Counted from the first letter of the stretch, positions 31,739-40,974 are shown. The stretch is DNA of 64,000 bases from Nibrella viscosa (GCF_039541875.1 NZ_BAABHB010000001.1:992001-1056000); one strand, 5' to 3'. Notes: a model not told the origin generated them from the sequence alone. Numbers and translations: made by a program.

Positions 31739-31841
31739 TGAAAATACCATTTTTGTTGCTATTAACCGACCGTACCTACGTCACGTTACTACAGCAGAGA
31801 AATGTACCGTATTTTAATAATCAGGTTTAAACATATGCAAT

Positions 31842-32021
31842 ATGCTTCACCCACCCAACATCCACTCAGTTATTGCAGCCTTCTTCGTGATAAGCCATCC
31901 GGTAAGCTTACCCGTTTTGCTCAGCGGCCAGAAAATGGAAGCTACGGACGCCAGTGATGTTAATATTTTGGTAGAGCTGGCTGCAACCGCCAAAGCCGGC
32001 GTTGGGGCACCAGTCGGATAG
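31842..32021 (+). pseudogene. Decayed MNT-type nucleotidyltransferase gene
   Basis: A 59-codon ORF reads SVIAAFFVISHPV and then EATDASDVNILVEL. These flank what in MNT nucleotidyltransferases is K-A-Y-L-F-G-S-Y-A-R-G. Here that segment is scrambled, but F-C-S-A-A-R can be read in another frame, as expected if small indels destroyed the G-S motif. The second catalytic Asp (S-D-x-D) is Asn. The C-terminal half of the family is missing. MNT proteins are usually antitoxins of HEPN toxins, but no HEPN gene is adjacent. Confidence 0.5.
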
Positions 32022-32116
32022 TTACCGCTCGCTAAATATGAAAATAAAATGTTTGGTAGAAATTAGGCCTTTTCGGAATTTATTGACAACTTTACCCGTA
32101 ATTCAAATTAATTCTA

Positions 32117-32308
32117 ATGCAAACAGGTAAAGTAAAATTCTTCAATGAATCCAAAGGATACGGATTCATTGTGCCAGACGGTACTGGCGAGGACATCTTC
32201 GTACACGTATCGGGCCTTATTGACCAGGTTCGTGAAAATGACCAGGTTAAATTCGAGGTTGAGAAAGGCAAAAAAGGCCTAAACGCCGTAAACGTAGAAC
32301 TTATCTAA
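32117..32308 (+). CDS. Cold-shock domain protein, CspA family
   Basis: 63 aa, a single cold-shock OB-fold. The RNA-binding motifs RNP1 (SKGYGFIVP) and RNP2 (EDIFVHVSGL) are intact. These proteins bind single-stranded RNA and act as RNA chaperones at low temperature or in stationary phase. Length is typical. The AT-rich leader of about 95 nt upstream may allow post-transcriptional control, as in other csp genes. A strong terminator follows. Confidence 0.96.
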   Translation: MQTGKVKFFNESKGYGFIVPDGTGEDIFVHVSGLIDQVRENDQVKFEVEKGKKGLNAVNVELI

Positions 32309-32343
32309 TCGAAAGATTCTGAATAAATCTTGGTTTACGTACG

Positions 32344-32370
32344 AAGCGCTGGCAATTCCCAGCGCTTTTT
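32344..32370. terminator. Terminator between csp and the GH16 gene
   Basis: AAGCGCTGG (32344-32352) and CCAGCGCTT (32359-32367) pair, followed by a T5 run on the plus strand. It also lies 16 nt past the convergent GH16 stop. Confidence 0.8.
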
Positions 32371-32385
32371 GCTTGTATAGCGTGT

Positions 32386-33318
32386 TTAATTCTTCGTGTA
32401 CACCCGTACCCAATCTATCTCCATAATGCCCTCGTTCGCAATGGACGAAGCAGGCGGGTTCCCAAAATAATCACCGCCAACCGCCAGGTTCAGCGTCACT
32501 TTCTCTTCTTTGCCAAACAGGTCCGCCACATATCCGCCCGTCTTTTTGTCGACCTGTTGCCCATCCAGGTAAAACGTCAGCGCGTCTTTCGTCCAAACCA
32601 GTTCGTAGATATGCCAACAACTCTGTAGGCTGGCCGACGTGTAAATATGCGCTTCGGCGTTTCTGACCAGATTCACGTTCACCTGTCGGCCGTAAAAGTA
32701 GTTGGTGTGGTACACCTTGTCTTCGTTGCCCCTGGCTTCCAGAATATCGATTTCCCCTTTGGTCGGCCAGGGATCGCCGTACGACCAGAACGCCGGCCAC
32801 ATGCCATATCCACTGGGCAACTTAATGCGAGCCATCATCCGGATCTGGCCCTGCGTCGCGTTTGGGGCGAAAAGGGTTTTCGTTTCGATCCGACCCGAGG
32901 TGAAGTTGAATGACTTCGACGCAGTGTTGGAGGGATTTGTTTTTCCAGTTACTGGCGTGGCCTCCTTTACGGCACGGATGTACAGGATGCCCCCGGCGAC
33001 CGACAAATTCTTTGGCGCTGTGGTGTATAACTGAAGCTCGTTATTGTAGGCCCCGCTGCTCCAGGCACCCCATTGACTGCTCGCATCCGCCGGGTTTTGC
33101 GTAAATTCATCCTCGAACGCCAGCGTCCAGCCCGTAGTCGCCGTCTGGCTGAGGGTCGCATTGCACGGCACTGTGTACGTAGTGGCCGCTGGAGCCGACG
33201 GCCGGGCCGTGGTGTCGGAACTGACCTGAACTACTTCCGGGGCCGACCGGCAGCTACACAGTAAAAGTATAGATAGTAGACCAACGCCCACTATTTGGCC
33301 TGATAATTGTCTTATCAT
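32386..33318 (-). CDS. Glycoside hydrolase family 16 lipoprotein (beta-glucanase type)
   Basis: 310 aa from the ATG at 33318. A signal peptide with a lipobox-like LLCSC is followed by a short Thr/Pro linker and a GH16 jelly-roll domain. The catalytic motif EIDILE at 189-194 holds the nucleophile and acid/base Glu. Other family marks are WTLAFEDEF near the start, GMWPAFWSYG before the motif, and GIMEIDWVRVY at the end. GH16 enzymes cut beta-1,3 or mixed-linkage glucans and galactans; this one most resembles laminarinase/lichenase types. Probably on the cell surface or in the periplasm. Confidence 0.92.
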   Translation of the reverse strand: MIRQLSGQIVGVGLLSILLLCSCRSAPEVVQVSSDTTARPSAPAATTYTVPCNATLSQTATTGWTLAFEDEFTQNPADASSQWGAWSSGAYNNELQLYTTAPKNLSVAGGILYIRAVKEATPVTGKTNPSNTASKSFNFTSGRIETKTLFAPNATQGQIRMMARIKLPSGYGMWPAFWSYGDPWPTKGEIDILEARGNEDKVYHTNYFYGRQVNVNLVRNAEAHIYTSASLQSCWHIYELVWTKDALTFYLDGQQVDKKTGGYVADLFGKEEKVTLNLAVGGDYFGNPPASSIANEGIMEIDWVRVYTKN

Positions 33319-33387
33319 AGTATGATAGAGTTTTTGAAAGTGCAATAAACGTTTTGTTCTGGAATATAAAAGTTAACGTCGAAAAAA

Positions 33388-34641
33388 ATGCCTCCACGTA
33401 ACAGTAAATTTGGATTAATGATCGGTGCCATGCTGATGGTGGCATCGGTAGGGTGCCAGTCGAATAGCTATAAGGGGAACGGAGATACCGGTCTTTCGTC
33501 TTTGCTGGAGAGACTAAAGGTGTTTAAGCGTGATAAACCGGAGGCTCAGATGGCTCTGCAGCGGCTGAATAAATACGCTGATTCTCTGGGGATTGATACA
33601 ACAAAATACTCTGTTGCGTTCAACCCGACGGACCCGATGGCGAACGAAGACAAAGCCTCGGAAAAATTGTCGAAACTGCTGATGGAACTGCGTTACGGCG
33701 ATAAAATTCCGGGCCTGGCCTTTCACGGCCTGCGCAAAGAAGAGAAAGTAGATACGGCCTGGGTAAACGCACAGGTGACGGCGGAGTCAATATCAGGTGA
33801 TGCGCTGATCAGTCAGGTGAAGCAATCGACCCAGTTTGAACCGTATGCACAATTAGTGGGGCATTATCAACAACTTCGGGGAAATACATCGACGGACACC
33901 TTAGAGGCCATTAAGCGGACACTGAACTATTACCGATGGCTGAATCGCTTCGATTACGACCGGTTTGTGGTGATCAACATTCCGGCCGCCGAACTGACCA
34001 TATACGATAAGTCGGGTAAGCGTCTGTTGCCGATGGAGGTGATTGTAGGTAAACAGGATACGCAGACGCCGGTCTTTACGTCACACCTGAAAGATATTAT
34101 CACCTATCCGTATTGGAACGTGCCCGAAAGCATCGCTACGAAAGAGATCCTGCCGAAAATGCGACGCAATGCCGCTTTCCTCGACAGTCAGAATATGCAG
34201 GTGGTAACCCAGGCAGGGAAAGAGGTTGACCCGTATTCGATAGACTGGGCCGGTATTTCGGCCGACGAGTTTGTAAAGAAGTACCGTTTCCGGCAATCGA
34301 CGGGCTGTGATAATGCGCTGGGGGTAATGAAGTTTAATCTGGACAGCCCATTTGCTATTTACCTGCACGACACCAACAGCCGTGAACTATTTTCGACCAC
34401 TAATGATCGCTGGCGTAGCCACGGCTGTATGCGGGTGCAGAAGCCGGTCGAGCTGGCTAATTTTCTGATGGGATCAGAAAAATTCGATCCGGGTTTTCTG
34501 GACCGGTGTATGATCGATCAGAAACCGCGGACCTTTCCGCTCCCGAAACCGTTTCCGGTTTTTATCGCCTACAATCTGGTGGATGTAGACGACCAGGGTA
34601 AACTGGCCTTTCACAAAGACGTTTACAAGGTCGCTAAATAA
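33388..34641 (+). CDS. L,D-transpeptidase (YkuD fold) lipoprotein
   Basis: 417 aa. A signal peptide with lipobox (ASVGC, Cys23) anchors it in the envelope. A helical region up to about residue 190 precedes a YkuD catalytic domain: FVVINIPAAELTIYDKSGKR, then NALGVMKFNLDSPFAIYLHD, then SHGC at 344-347 with Cys347 as nucleophile and RV following. These enzymes make 3-3 crosslinks in peptidoglycan or attach proteins to it. Its 3' end overlaps a second, unrelated-type L,D-transpeptidase gene by 19 nt, tail to tail. Confidence 0.9.
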   Translation: MPPRNSKFGLMIGAMLMVASVGCQSNSYKGNGDTGLSSLLERLKVFKRDKPEAQMALQRLNKYADSLGIDTTKYSVAFNPTDPMANEDKASEKLSKLLMELRYGDKIPGLAFHGLRKEEKVDTAWVNAQVTAESISGDALISQVKQSTQFEPYAQLVGHYQQLRGNTSTDTLEAIKRTLNYYRWLNRFDYDRFVVINIPAAELTIYDKSGKRLLPMEVIVGKQDTQTPVFTSHLKDIITYPYWNVPESIATKEILPKMRRNAAFLDSQNMQVVTQAGKEVDPYSIDWAGISADEFVKKYRFRQSTGCDNALGVMKFNLDSPFAIYLHDTNSRELFSTTNDRWRSHGCMRVQKPVELANFLMGSEKFDPGFLDRCMIDQKPRTFPLPKPFPVFIAYNLVDVDDQGKLAFHKDVYKVAK

Positions 34642-35318
34642 GTCGACTTTTTAAGGTAGTCCTGATTGGGGTAATACACAAACAGACAGGAGCCACCTTT
34701 TACCGCTGTGATAATTTGTTTGGACATGGCATTTGGTACCGCCGGACAGCCCTGGCTGCGACCCAGCCGGCCTGTTCGGCGGACAAAATCTTCACAAACG
34801 TAATCGGCCCCATGCAATACAATAGCGCGGTCGTATGCATTATCGTTAAAGCCTTTCTCTAACCCTTTCAATTTCAGCGACAGGCCATGCTTACCCATAT
34901 ACGTATCCAGCGTTTTATAAAAACCCAGACTGGACTTGTTCGATGAATTTACGTTGGAAAAACTGCTCGCCATTAGCTCACCGGTATTGCGGCCGTGCGA
35001 CACATAGGTATGAAACAATAATTTTTTGTTGGCCAGATCAATAACGTACAGCCGCTTTTTGGTAGACGGCTGGCTCATATCAACAATGGATATAATAGGC
35101 TTGGCGTCTATTTTCTGTAATCCGCGTAGCGCGTACTCAAAAACCTCCCGCTTCAGACCCGCAGCACCCAGGTGTAAATCATCATACGCCCGGAACCAGG
35201 CTGATAGCGATTCACCGGGAACAACAGGGCGCTCGGCACGTACATAATGGGCAAACGTAGCAGGAGAGAGGGTCAGCAGGCTAAAAGACAGACAAACAGA
35301 TACCAGGGCTTTTTTCAT
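34623..35318 (-). CDS. Murein L,D-transpeptidase catalytic domain protein (YkuD_2 type)
   Basis: 231 aa with a signal peptide (SFSLLTLSPATFA, cleavage near residue 23). The YkuD_2 pattern is visible: YVIDLANKKLLFHTYVSHGR, then SLGFYKTLDTYMGKHGLSLK, then RAIVLHGADYV and the catalytic GRLGRSQGCPAVP. The Cys in SQGC is the expected nucleophile. It is probably a secreted enzyme of peptidoglycan remodelling. Convergent, with a 19-nt overlap with the other L,D-transpeptidase gene, so the two mRNAs have complementary 3' ends. Confidence 0.88.
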   Translation of the reverse strand: MKKALVSVCLSFSLLTLSPATFAHYVRAERPVVPGESLSAWFRAYDDLHLGAAGLKREVFEYALRGLQKIDAKPIISIVDMSQPSTKKRLYVIDLANKKLLFHTYVSHGRNTGELMASSFSNVNSSNKSSLGFYKTLDTYMGKHGLSLKLKGLEKGFNDNAYDRAIVLHGADYVCEDFVRRTGRLGRSQGCPAVPNAMSKQIITAVKGGSCLFVYYPNQDYLKKSTYLATL

Positions 35319-35643
35319 AAGTCCAGAATACGATTAAGGTTGATTAGTCAGGGATATTCTAGTAACGCCTAAATTGTGGAATTAATTCTACAGGCTAACT
35401 ATTTTATGTGTTTTAGCGCTATTTTAAGCTAAGTTTAATGATTATCCGGCAATAAATGCCGGTATGCCTCACAAAAATATTTTTCGGTTATCCATACTAC
35501 CTGATACCCATCCCCGGGCTTCCTGCAACGGCTCTCCAGCATTCGTGTCTTTTTACCCAAATTCGGTCCGGGTCGGTAACTGCACCAAAAAAAATTCACC
35601 TATTTTTAGGCGTTGTAACTTTTGTTAACTTTTGTGTAGTCCT
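35319..35643. other. Intergenic region upstream of the susC-like gene
   Basis: No gene is seen. It holds divergent promoter space for the YkuD_2 and SusC genes. Its last 30 nt contain two tandem TAACTTTTG copies. Confidence 0.5.
35616..35634 (+). promoter_or_regulatory. Tandem TAACTTTTG elements upstream of the SusC gene
   Basis: TAACTTTTG occurs at 35616-35624 and again at 35626-35634. Each is close to the Bacteroidota -7 consensus TAnnTTTG, with one extra T. They end 10 nt before the ATG, so either the leader is very short or only the first copy is used. Confidence 0.3.
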
Positions 35644-38600
35644 ATGATAAGTAACTACTCTTTTCTTAATCGAAATCAGCTCCGGCGGGCCTGGTTGCTG
35701 GTTTTTACGCTCTTGCTGACGGGAAGTGCCTGGGCGCAAACCCAACGCTATACGCTGACAGGCCGGGTTACCGACGCCAATGGACAACCTCTGCCCGGCG
35801 TGACGGTGCAGGTGGCAGGCACTACCATCGGCACCGCCACCGATGCAGACGGGAACTACTCCTTTGTGGCCAACGTCCGGCCGGGCACCTATACGCTCAA
35901 CGTTAGTGCCGTAGGGTATGGACCAACCACCACTACCGTGTCGCTGGGCAACCAGGAAACAATAACGACCAATAGCACCCTCCGGGAAGATATTCTGAAC
36001 CTGGACGAGGTGGTGGTGACGGGATCGACCATCCGCACCACCCGGCGTGAACTTGGCAACGCCATCAATACCATCCGGACCGAGAGCCTGACGCAGACGG
36101 GTTCCGGTGGCTTGCTAAATAGCTTACAGGGCAAAATTCCGGGGGCGCAGATCGTGCAGAACTCCGGCGATCCGGCCGGTGCCCTGTCGGTGCGGTTGCG
36201 GGGGGTAAAATCGCTGTCGGGTTCGTCGGACCCCTTGTACGTCATTGATGGCGTAATTGTCAGCAACGCCAGCCAGAATGTATCGCAGCTTGCCCTGTCG
36301 GACCAGATAGGCACGGCGCAGCCGGGTGTAAACCGCCTGGCCGATATTAATCCGACAGACATTGCCAGCATCAACGTCATTAACGGAGCCGCTGCGGCTG
36401 CCCAATACGGCTCCCGGGCGGCCAATGGGGTGGTGCTCATTACAACCAAGCGCGGTCAATCGGGGGCACCCCGCCTGTCGTTTACCACCAGTTTCAACGT
36501 CAACGAACTGCGCAAAGGCGTTCCCATCACTACCTATCCGAAGCAGTTTGGTTTTGCCGGGCTGCGGCTGCACACCATCGGCGGGATCTCGGCGGCTCAG
36601 ATTGCGGCCAACCCTGGTGTCACTACGGTGGGCATTGTTCGCGATGGGGTGACAACTCAACTCGCCACAAACCTGGTGGATGTTCAGCGGTATAATTATT
36701 TCGACCAGATTTTCCGGACCGGCTACGGCACCGATAACACGCTGTCGCTGTCGGGTGGCCGTGACAATACCCAATACTACGTTTCATTTGGGTACCTGCT
36801 GAACCAGGGAATCATTAAAGGAACTGATTTTTCCCGATACAATCTGCGGGCACGGCTCGATCAGCGGCTGACCAACTGGGCCAAACTGTCGGCGGGTCTG
36901 AGTTACATCAACAGCCTGTCGAACGAGAAGGCCAACGGAAATGTCTTTTATAGCCCAATCAACTCGGTGACCATCACCAACAACCTCTGGGATATTACCC
37001 AGCGCGATGCTGCCGGAAACCTCCAGGCCGTAGAGCCGACCCGCGTAAACCCGCTTTCGACCATTGAGGATATGACGTTTACGCAGGCCGTGAACCGGAC
37101 CATCAGCGATGTGCAACTGAACCTGACCCCGCTGAAAGGCCTGAGCGTCGACTGGATTGTCGGTGTTGATACCTACTCGCAACTTGGCCGGAATTACATT
37201 CGGCCGTATCCCTACCAGTCGGTAGCTCAACTGCCGCTTGAGCGATATCCCTTCGGCTACGCGGCTACGGTCAACAACCAGGTGTTGCTGTTCAACTCCG
37301 ATGTAAACGTTGGCTATGAGCGGAATTTGAGCGACGCTTTCAAACTAAACGTCATCGCGGGTTTCAACTATCAGTTCAGCCAGCAGGACTACAGCCAGGC
37401 CAACGGACAGAATCTGGCTCCCTTTATCGAGACCGTAAGCGGAGCTGCCAGTACCACCCTGCGGGCCGGTTATGGCCTGGACCGTTTCAACCTGAGCGGC
37501 TATTTCGGTCAGGCTACGGTAGGCTTCCGGAATCTGGCCTTCCTGACGGCGGCTGTTCGTCGCGACCGTTCGTCAAAGTTTTCGCCTTCGGAGACCAATC
37601 AGGTGTATCCAAAACTGAGTGGTTCGTTGGTGGTGTCTGACCTTGATTTCTGGAAGAACGGCAGTTTTGCCACCGCCTTCAATGCGCTTAAACTGCGGGC
37701 GTCGTACGGTGAAGCCGGTAACCTGTCGGGTATTGGAAGCTACAGCCGTTTCTGGCAGTTCCAGCCGGTGGGTTTTCTGGGCCGTAACACCATCATCCCA
37801 AGCTCAATTCTGGCTAACCCGCGGGTGCGGCCGGAGCGGATGGAAGAAATTGAAGGTGGGGCCGACCTGTCGTTCCTGAACAACCGGCTGAACCTGACGT
37901 TTACGGCCTACCGCCAGCGGATCAAAGACCTGGTGGTGAACCGGGTACTGGCTCCGTCGACGGGTGGTTCCAGCATTGTAAATAACGTCGGCGAAATGGA
38001 GAACAAAGGTTTTGAAATTTCTCTCGACCTGGTGCCGGTGCGGACCAAAGACCTGAGCTGGAATATAACCCTGCTGTACAATCAGAACCGTAACAAGGTG
38101 CTTTCGCTGGGCAGCCCCACTATCGCCATCAACAACGTGGCGGGCGCACCAGTATTCCTGATCGAGGGCCAGCCTGCCAGCGTGTTCTACGGCTTTCCCT
38201 TTGCCCGGAACGCCGACGGCTCGCTACTGCTCACCCCGCAGGGCCTGCCACAGCGGGAGCGGGGTGCCCAAACCAGTGTGACGGAGTATACCCCCCAGCG
38301 AACCACCGAAGGACAACCAACCGGGGCCTACGTGCTGAAGGTGATCGGTAACCCCAACCCGAAATGGACCGGCTCATTCAACAGCGACCTGACGTATAAG
38401 CGGGCAACATTGCATATTCTGCTTGATGCCGTACAGGGACTTGAGGTGTTTAACGCCGATAAGCGGACTCGTGAGAACGTGGGTATCGGCGAACTGGCCG
38501 AGAAAGAAATGAAGGGCGAATTGCCTCGGGGCTATATTTTTTCCATCGGAACGATCGAAGAGTTCCGGATCGATAATGGTTCCTTCGTTAAACTGCGGGA

Positions 38601-38814
38601 GGTAGGTCTGAGCTACCAATTGCCGAATTTTGTGCGGATTTTGAGTAACCTGAACGTGTCTTTGATCGGCCGGAACCTGATTTCGTGGGATAAATACAAC
38701 GGCTTCGACCCCGAAACCAACGCGGGTGGTACGTCGGACCTCCTGCGGGGTGTCGACTTCGGTAACGTACCCATTCCGCGTACGTACCGCCTTCAACTCT
38801 CGGCCACGTTCTAA
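35644..38814 (+). CDS. SusC/RagA-family TonB-dependent outer-membrane receptor
   Basis: 1056 aa from the ATG at 35644; the frame is open from a TTG at 35632. After the signal peptide (WLLVFTLLLTGSAWAQ) comes a carboxypeptidase-regulatory-like domain (LTGRVTDANGQPLPGVTVQV), the plug domain with the family signature (LQGKIPGAQIV, VRLRGVKSLSGSSDPLYVID) and a 22-strand barrel ending in ATF. It imports a nutrient, probably a glycan or peptide, together with the SusD-like lipoprotein 37 nt downstream. The substrate is not indicated, because no glycosidase is directly in the operon. Confidence 0.95.
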   Translation: MISNYSFLNRNQLRRAWLLVFTLLLTGSAWAQTQRYTLTGRVTDANGQPLPGVTVQVAGTTIGTATDADGNYSFVANVRPGTYTLNVSAVGYGPTTTTVSLGNQETITTNSTLREDILNLDEVVVTGSTIRTTRRELGNAINTIRTESLTQTGSGGLLNSLQGKIPGAQIVQNSGDPAGALSVRLRGVKSLSGSSDPLYVIDGVIVSNASQNVSQLALSDQIGTAQPGVNRLADINPTDIASINVINGAAAAAQYGSRAANGVVLITTKRGQSGAPRLSFTTSFNVNELRKGVPITTYPKQFGFAGLRLHTIGGISAAQIAANPGVTTVGIVRDGVTTQLATNLVDVQRYNYFDQIFRTGYGTDNTLSLSGGRDNTQYYVSFGYLLNQGIIKGTDFSRYNLRARLDQRLTNWAKLSAGLSYINSLSNEKANGNVFYSPINSVTITNNLWDITQRDAAGNLQAVEPTRVNPLSTIEDMTFTQAVNRTISDVQLNLTPLKGLSVDWIVGVDTYSQLGRNYIRPYPYQSVAQLPLERYPFGYAATVNNQVLLFNSDVNVGYERNLSDAFKLNVIAGFNYQFSQQDYSQANGQNLAPFIETVSGAASTTLRAGYGLDRFNLSGYFGQATVGFRNLAFLTAAVRRDRSSKFSPSETNQVYPKLSGSLVVSDLDFWKNGSFATAFNALKLRASYGEAGNLSGIGSYSRFWQFQPVGFLGRNTIIPSSILANPRVRPERMEEIEGGADLSFLNNRLNLTFTAYRQRIKDLVVNRVLAPSTGGSSIVNNVGEMENKGFEISLDLVPVRTKDLSWNITLLYNQNRNKVLSLGSPTIAINNVAGAPVFLIEGQPASVFYGFPFARNADGSLLLTPQGLPQRERGAQTSVTEYTPQRTTEGQPTGAYVLKVIGNPNPKWTGSFNSDLTYKRATLHILLDAVQGLEVFNADKRTRENVGIGELAEKEMKGELPRGYIFSIGTIEEFRIDNGSFVKLREVGLSYQLPNFVRILSNLNVSLIGRNLISWDKYNGFDPETNAGGTSDLLRGVDFGNVPIPRTYRLQLSATF

Positions 38815-38851
38815 ATCAGTCTAACACCCAGTATTTAACATCCGGAATCCA

Positions 38852-40159
38852 ATGAGAAAATATATTATAGCAACCGGTTTTGTGGGTTTACTACTTACCC
38901 AGAATGCCTGCCGGGAGGAATACCTGAATCCGAGTGCTGCCAGCGAGCAGCAGGTGGTGAACTCCACCAGTGGGCTGATTACGCTGGCGAACGGCATGCA
39001 ATTTCGGTATACGGTGGGGCGGGAGGGAGCCCTCTACAATGCCGTGGCCGCCAGTGGCCTGACCACCCGCGAACTGCGCGTGCTGAACGCCGGTAATACC
39101 GATGAACTGTTGCTGGAGCAGGGGTATAATAGCGTACAGGGTAACAATGCCGTAATCCGGAACCTGTGGACCAGCAGCCAACTGACCCGCAACATTGCCG
39201 ATATTATTCTGCAGAATGTCGATCGGGTGGTGCAGGACCCCGGTACCCGGAGTGGCCTGGTGGCGTATGCGTCTATTTTTAAGGCGTTGTCGCTGGGAAC
39301 GCTGGCCCGGTTTTTTCAGCAGGCACCAATTGTTACGGGGACCAATGCCCAGTTTGTTAACCGCGAACAAATGCTGCGGGAGGCCATCCGCCAACTGGAA
39401 GCAGCCGCCACGCTGGTGAGTGCCACCCCGGTAGGAGCCGGTTTTACCAGTCAGGTTGTGCCGGGTTTTGACATTCCGAACACACTTCAGGCGCTGATTG
39501 CCCGGTATAGCCTGTTTGTAGGCGATTACGATAAAGCCATTGCAGCCGCCGGACGGGTAAACCTGACAGTGCGGTCGTTCTTCTCGTTCGACGAAAACAG
39601 CCGTAATCCGGTGTTTGAAGTAGCCTTCAGCAACCGGAACGTCTTTGAACCCACCAACGCGAATCTGGGTCTGAGCGGGGTGCTGGCCCCCGACCCCGCC
39701 GACCGGCGCATTGCGTTTTATACCCAGACGGCGAACACAGCCCGCAACCTGGGTACGGGTTTCTACACGGCCAATAACGCGCCGGTTCCGGTGTATCTGC
39801 CTGGTGAGATGCTGCTGATCCGGGCGGAGGCATATGCCCGCAAAGGTGATCTGGACAACGCCATTACGGAGCTGAACCGGGTACTGACCAAGACAACCGA
39901 TGCCTGGGGTATTGGTGCCGGATTGCCCGCATATTCGGGCCCACGCACGCAGGAGGCCGTTTTGGCGGAGATTTACCGAAACCGGCTGATTGAACTGGCG
40001 TATATGGGATTCCGGCTGGAAGACAGCCGCCGGTTCAGCCGGTCGGGGCCGGGCTCTACCGTACCGCAGGCCAGTCAGGAGCGGAATCGTAACTTTTTGC
40101 CCTATCCGCAGACCGAACGGTTCAATAACAGCAGTACGCCGGAAGACCCGACGAGTTGA
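38852..40159 (+). CDS. SusD/RagB-family nutrient-binding outer-membrane lipoprotein
   Basis: 435 aa. Signal peptide with lipobox (TQNAC, Cys20). The helical TPR-like SusD body includes GLVAYASIFKALSLGTLARF, ALIARYSLFVGDYDKAIAAA and LIRAEAYARKGDLDNAITEL, with the C-terminal NRNFLPYPQTERFNNS typical of the family. It caps the SusC channel and captures the substrate at the surface. It is shorter than many SusD proteins (usually about 500-600 aa). Same operon as the SusC gene. Confidence 0.92.
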   Translation: MRKYIIATGFVGLLLTQNACREEYLNPSAASEQQVVNSTSGLITLANGMQFRYTVGREGALYNAVAASGLTTRELRVLNAGNTDELLLEQGYNSVQGNNAVIRNLWTSSQLTRNIADIILQNVDRVVQDPGTRSGLVAYASIFKALSLGTLARFFQQAPIVTGTNAQFVNREQMLREAIRQLEAAATLVSATPVGAGFTSQVVPGFDIPNTLQALIARYSLFVGDYDKAIAAAGRVNLTVRSFFSFDENSRNPVFEVAFSNRNVFEPTNANLGLSGVLAPDPADRRIAFYTQTANTARNLGTGFYTANNAPVPVYLPGEMLLIRAEAYARKGDLDNAITELNRVLTKTTDAWGIGAGLPAYSGPRTQEAVLAEIYRNRLIELAYMGFRLEDSRRFSRSGPGSTVPQASQERNRNFLPYPQTERFNNSSTPEDPTS

Positions 40160-40160
40160 T

Positions 40161-40196
40161 TTTCTCCCCAACCCCCTTCAGGGGGTTGGGGAGAAA
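40161..40196. terminator. 17-bp hairpin after the susCD pair
   Basis: TTTCTCCCCAACCCCCT and AGGGGGTTGGGGAGAAA form a perfect stem with a 2-nt TC spacer, starting right after the SusD stop. It is likely a terminator or 3' stabiliser. Arms of this C-rich type look like a dispersed repeat. Confidence 0.6.
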
Positions 40197-40212
40197 TACC
40201 CCCACATGAATT

Positions 40213-40956
40213 ATGTTCAATTACGAGGAAACTGTCCGCAGCGAACTCTACACCTGGCAGCAGAAGATGTTGAAACCACCCTCTTCGCTTAACCGGCTGT
40301 CCAGGGGGGTTCAGCGCCGGATGAACAACCTGATTCCGGATAAGATTCACCAGGCCATTACAACGGCTATCAGGCAAATGACCCGCGCTGTGCTTTTCGG
40401 TGCCGGATACACTACCCGGCAGCCGCTCGCCCATGTATCCTTTGAACTGCGCGAGGCTGCCGTACGTGATCGTATTGCGATCTACAAAAAGGCCGGAGCC
40501 GCCGAGGGTGGAGTGACCGGTGCCGGCGGTATCCTGCTGGGCCTGGCCGATTTTCCGCTGCTGCTGAGTCTGAAGATGAAAATGCTGTTCGATATTGCCG
40601 CGTTATACGGGTATTCGGTAACCGATTACCGGGAGCGGCTGTATATCATGTATATCTTTCAACTGGCGTTTTCGAGTCAGGAGCGACGTCGGGAGGTATA
40701 CCTTCAAATGGAGAACTGGGCAGAACACTGCCGGGAACTGCCCGAGGATATTAACCAGTTCGACTGGCTCACCTTTCAGCAGGAATACCGCGATTATATT
40801 GACCTGGCCAAAATGGCACAACTCATACCCGGCATCGGCGCGGCCGTCGGGCTGGTCGTCAACTGGCGGCTGGTCGGTCAACTCGGCACTACCGCCATGA
40901 ACGCCTACCGGATGCGGTGGCGTGAAACAGATTTTAAGGCACTTAACAATCAGTAA
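40213..40956 (+). CDS. EcsC-family protein
   Basis: 247 aa. An EcsC domain covers most of the length: DKIHQAITTAIRQMTRAVLF, then the glycine-rich GAAEGGVTGAGGILLGLADF followed by PLLLSLKMKMLFDIA, and the C-terminal LIPGIGAAVGLVVNWRLVG. EcsC is named after the Bacillus ecs operon; the family is probably membrane-associated and has no known biochemical role. It starts 53 nt after susD, beyond a hairpin, so co-transcription is uncertain. Confidence 0.85.
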   Translation: MFNYEETVRSELYTWQQKMLKPPSSLNRLSRGVQRRMNNLIPDKIHQAITTAIRQMTRAVLFGAGYTTRQPLAHVSFELREAAVRDRIAIYKKAGAAEGGVTGAGGILLGLADFPLLLSLKMKMLFDIAALYGYSVTDYRERLYIMYIFQLAFSSQERRREVYLQMENWAEHCRELPEDINQFDWLTFQQEYRDYIDLAKMAQLIPGIGAAVGLVVNWRLVGQLGTTAMNAYRMRWRETDFKALNNQ

Positions 40957-40974
40957 GGCTGGAGGAACACTCAC

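Larger units (their letters stand above)
31617..32116. other. Accessory non-coding region before the cold-shock gene
   Basis: Contains the REP-like palindrome, its partial copy and the decayed nucleotidyltransferase. The last 95 nt are AT-rich and form the long leader of the cold-shock gene, with a TTGACA-like hexamer near 32083. Confidence 0.6.

Noticed and set aside
38891..40171. 426-codon minus-strand frame
   Set aside because: Antisense to the SusD-like gene. Low-complexity basic translation without any motif.
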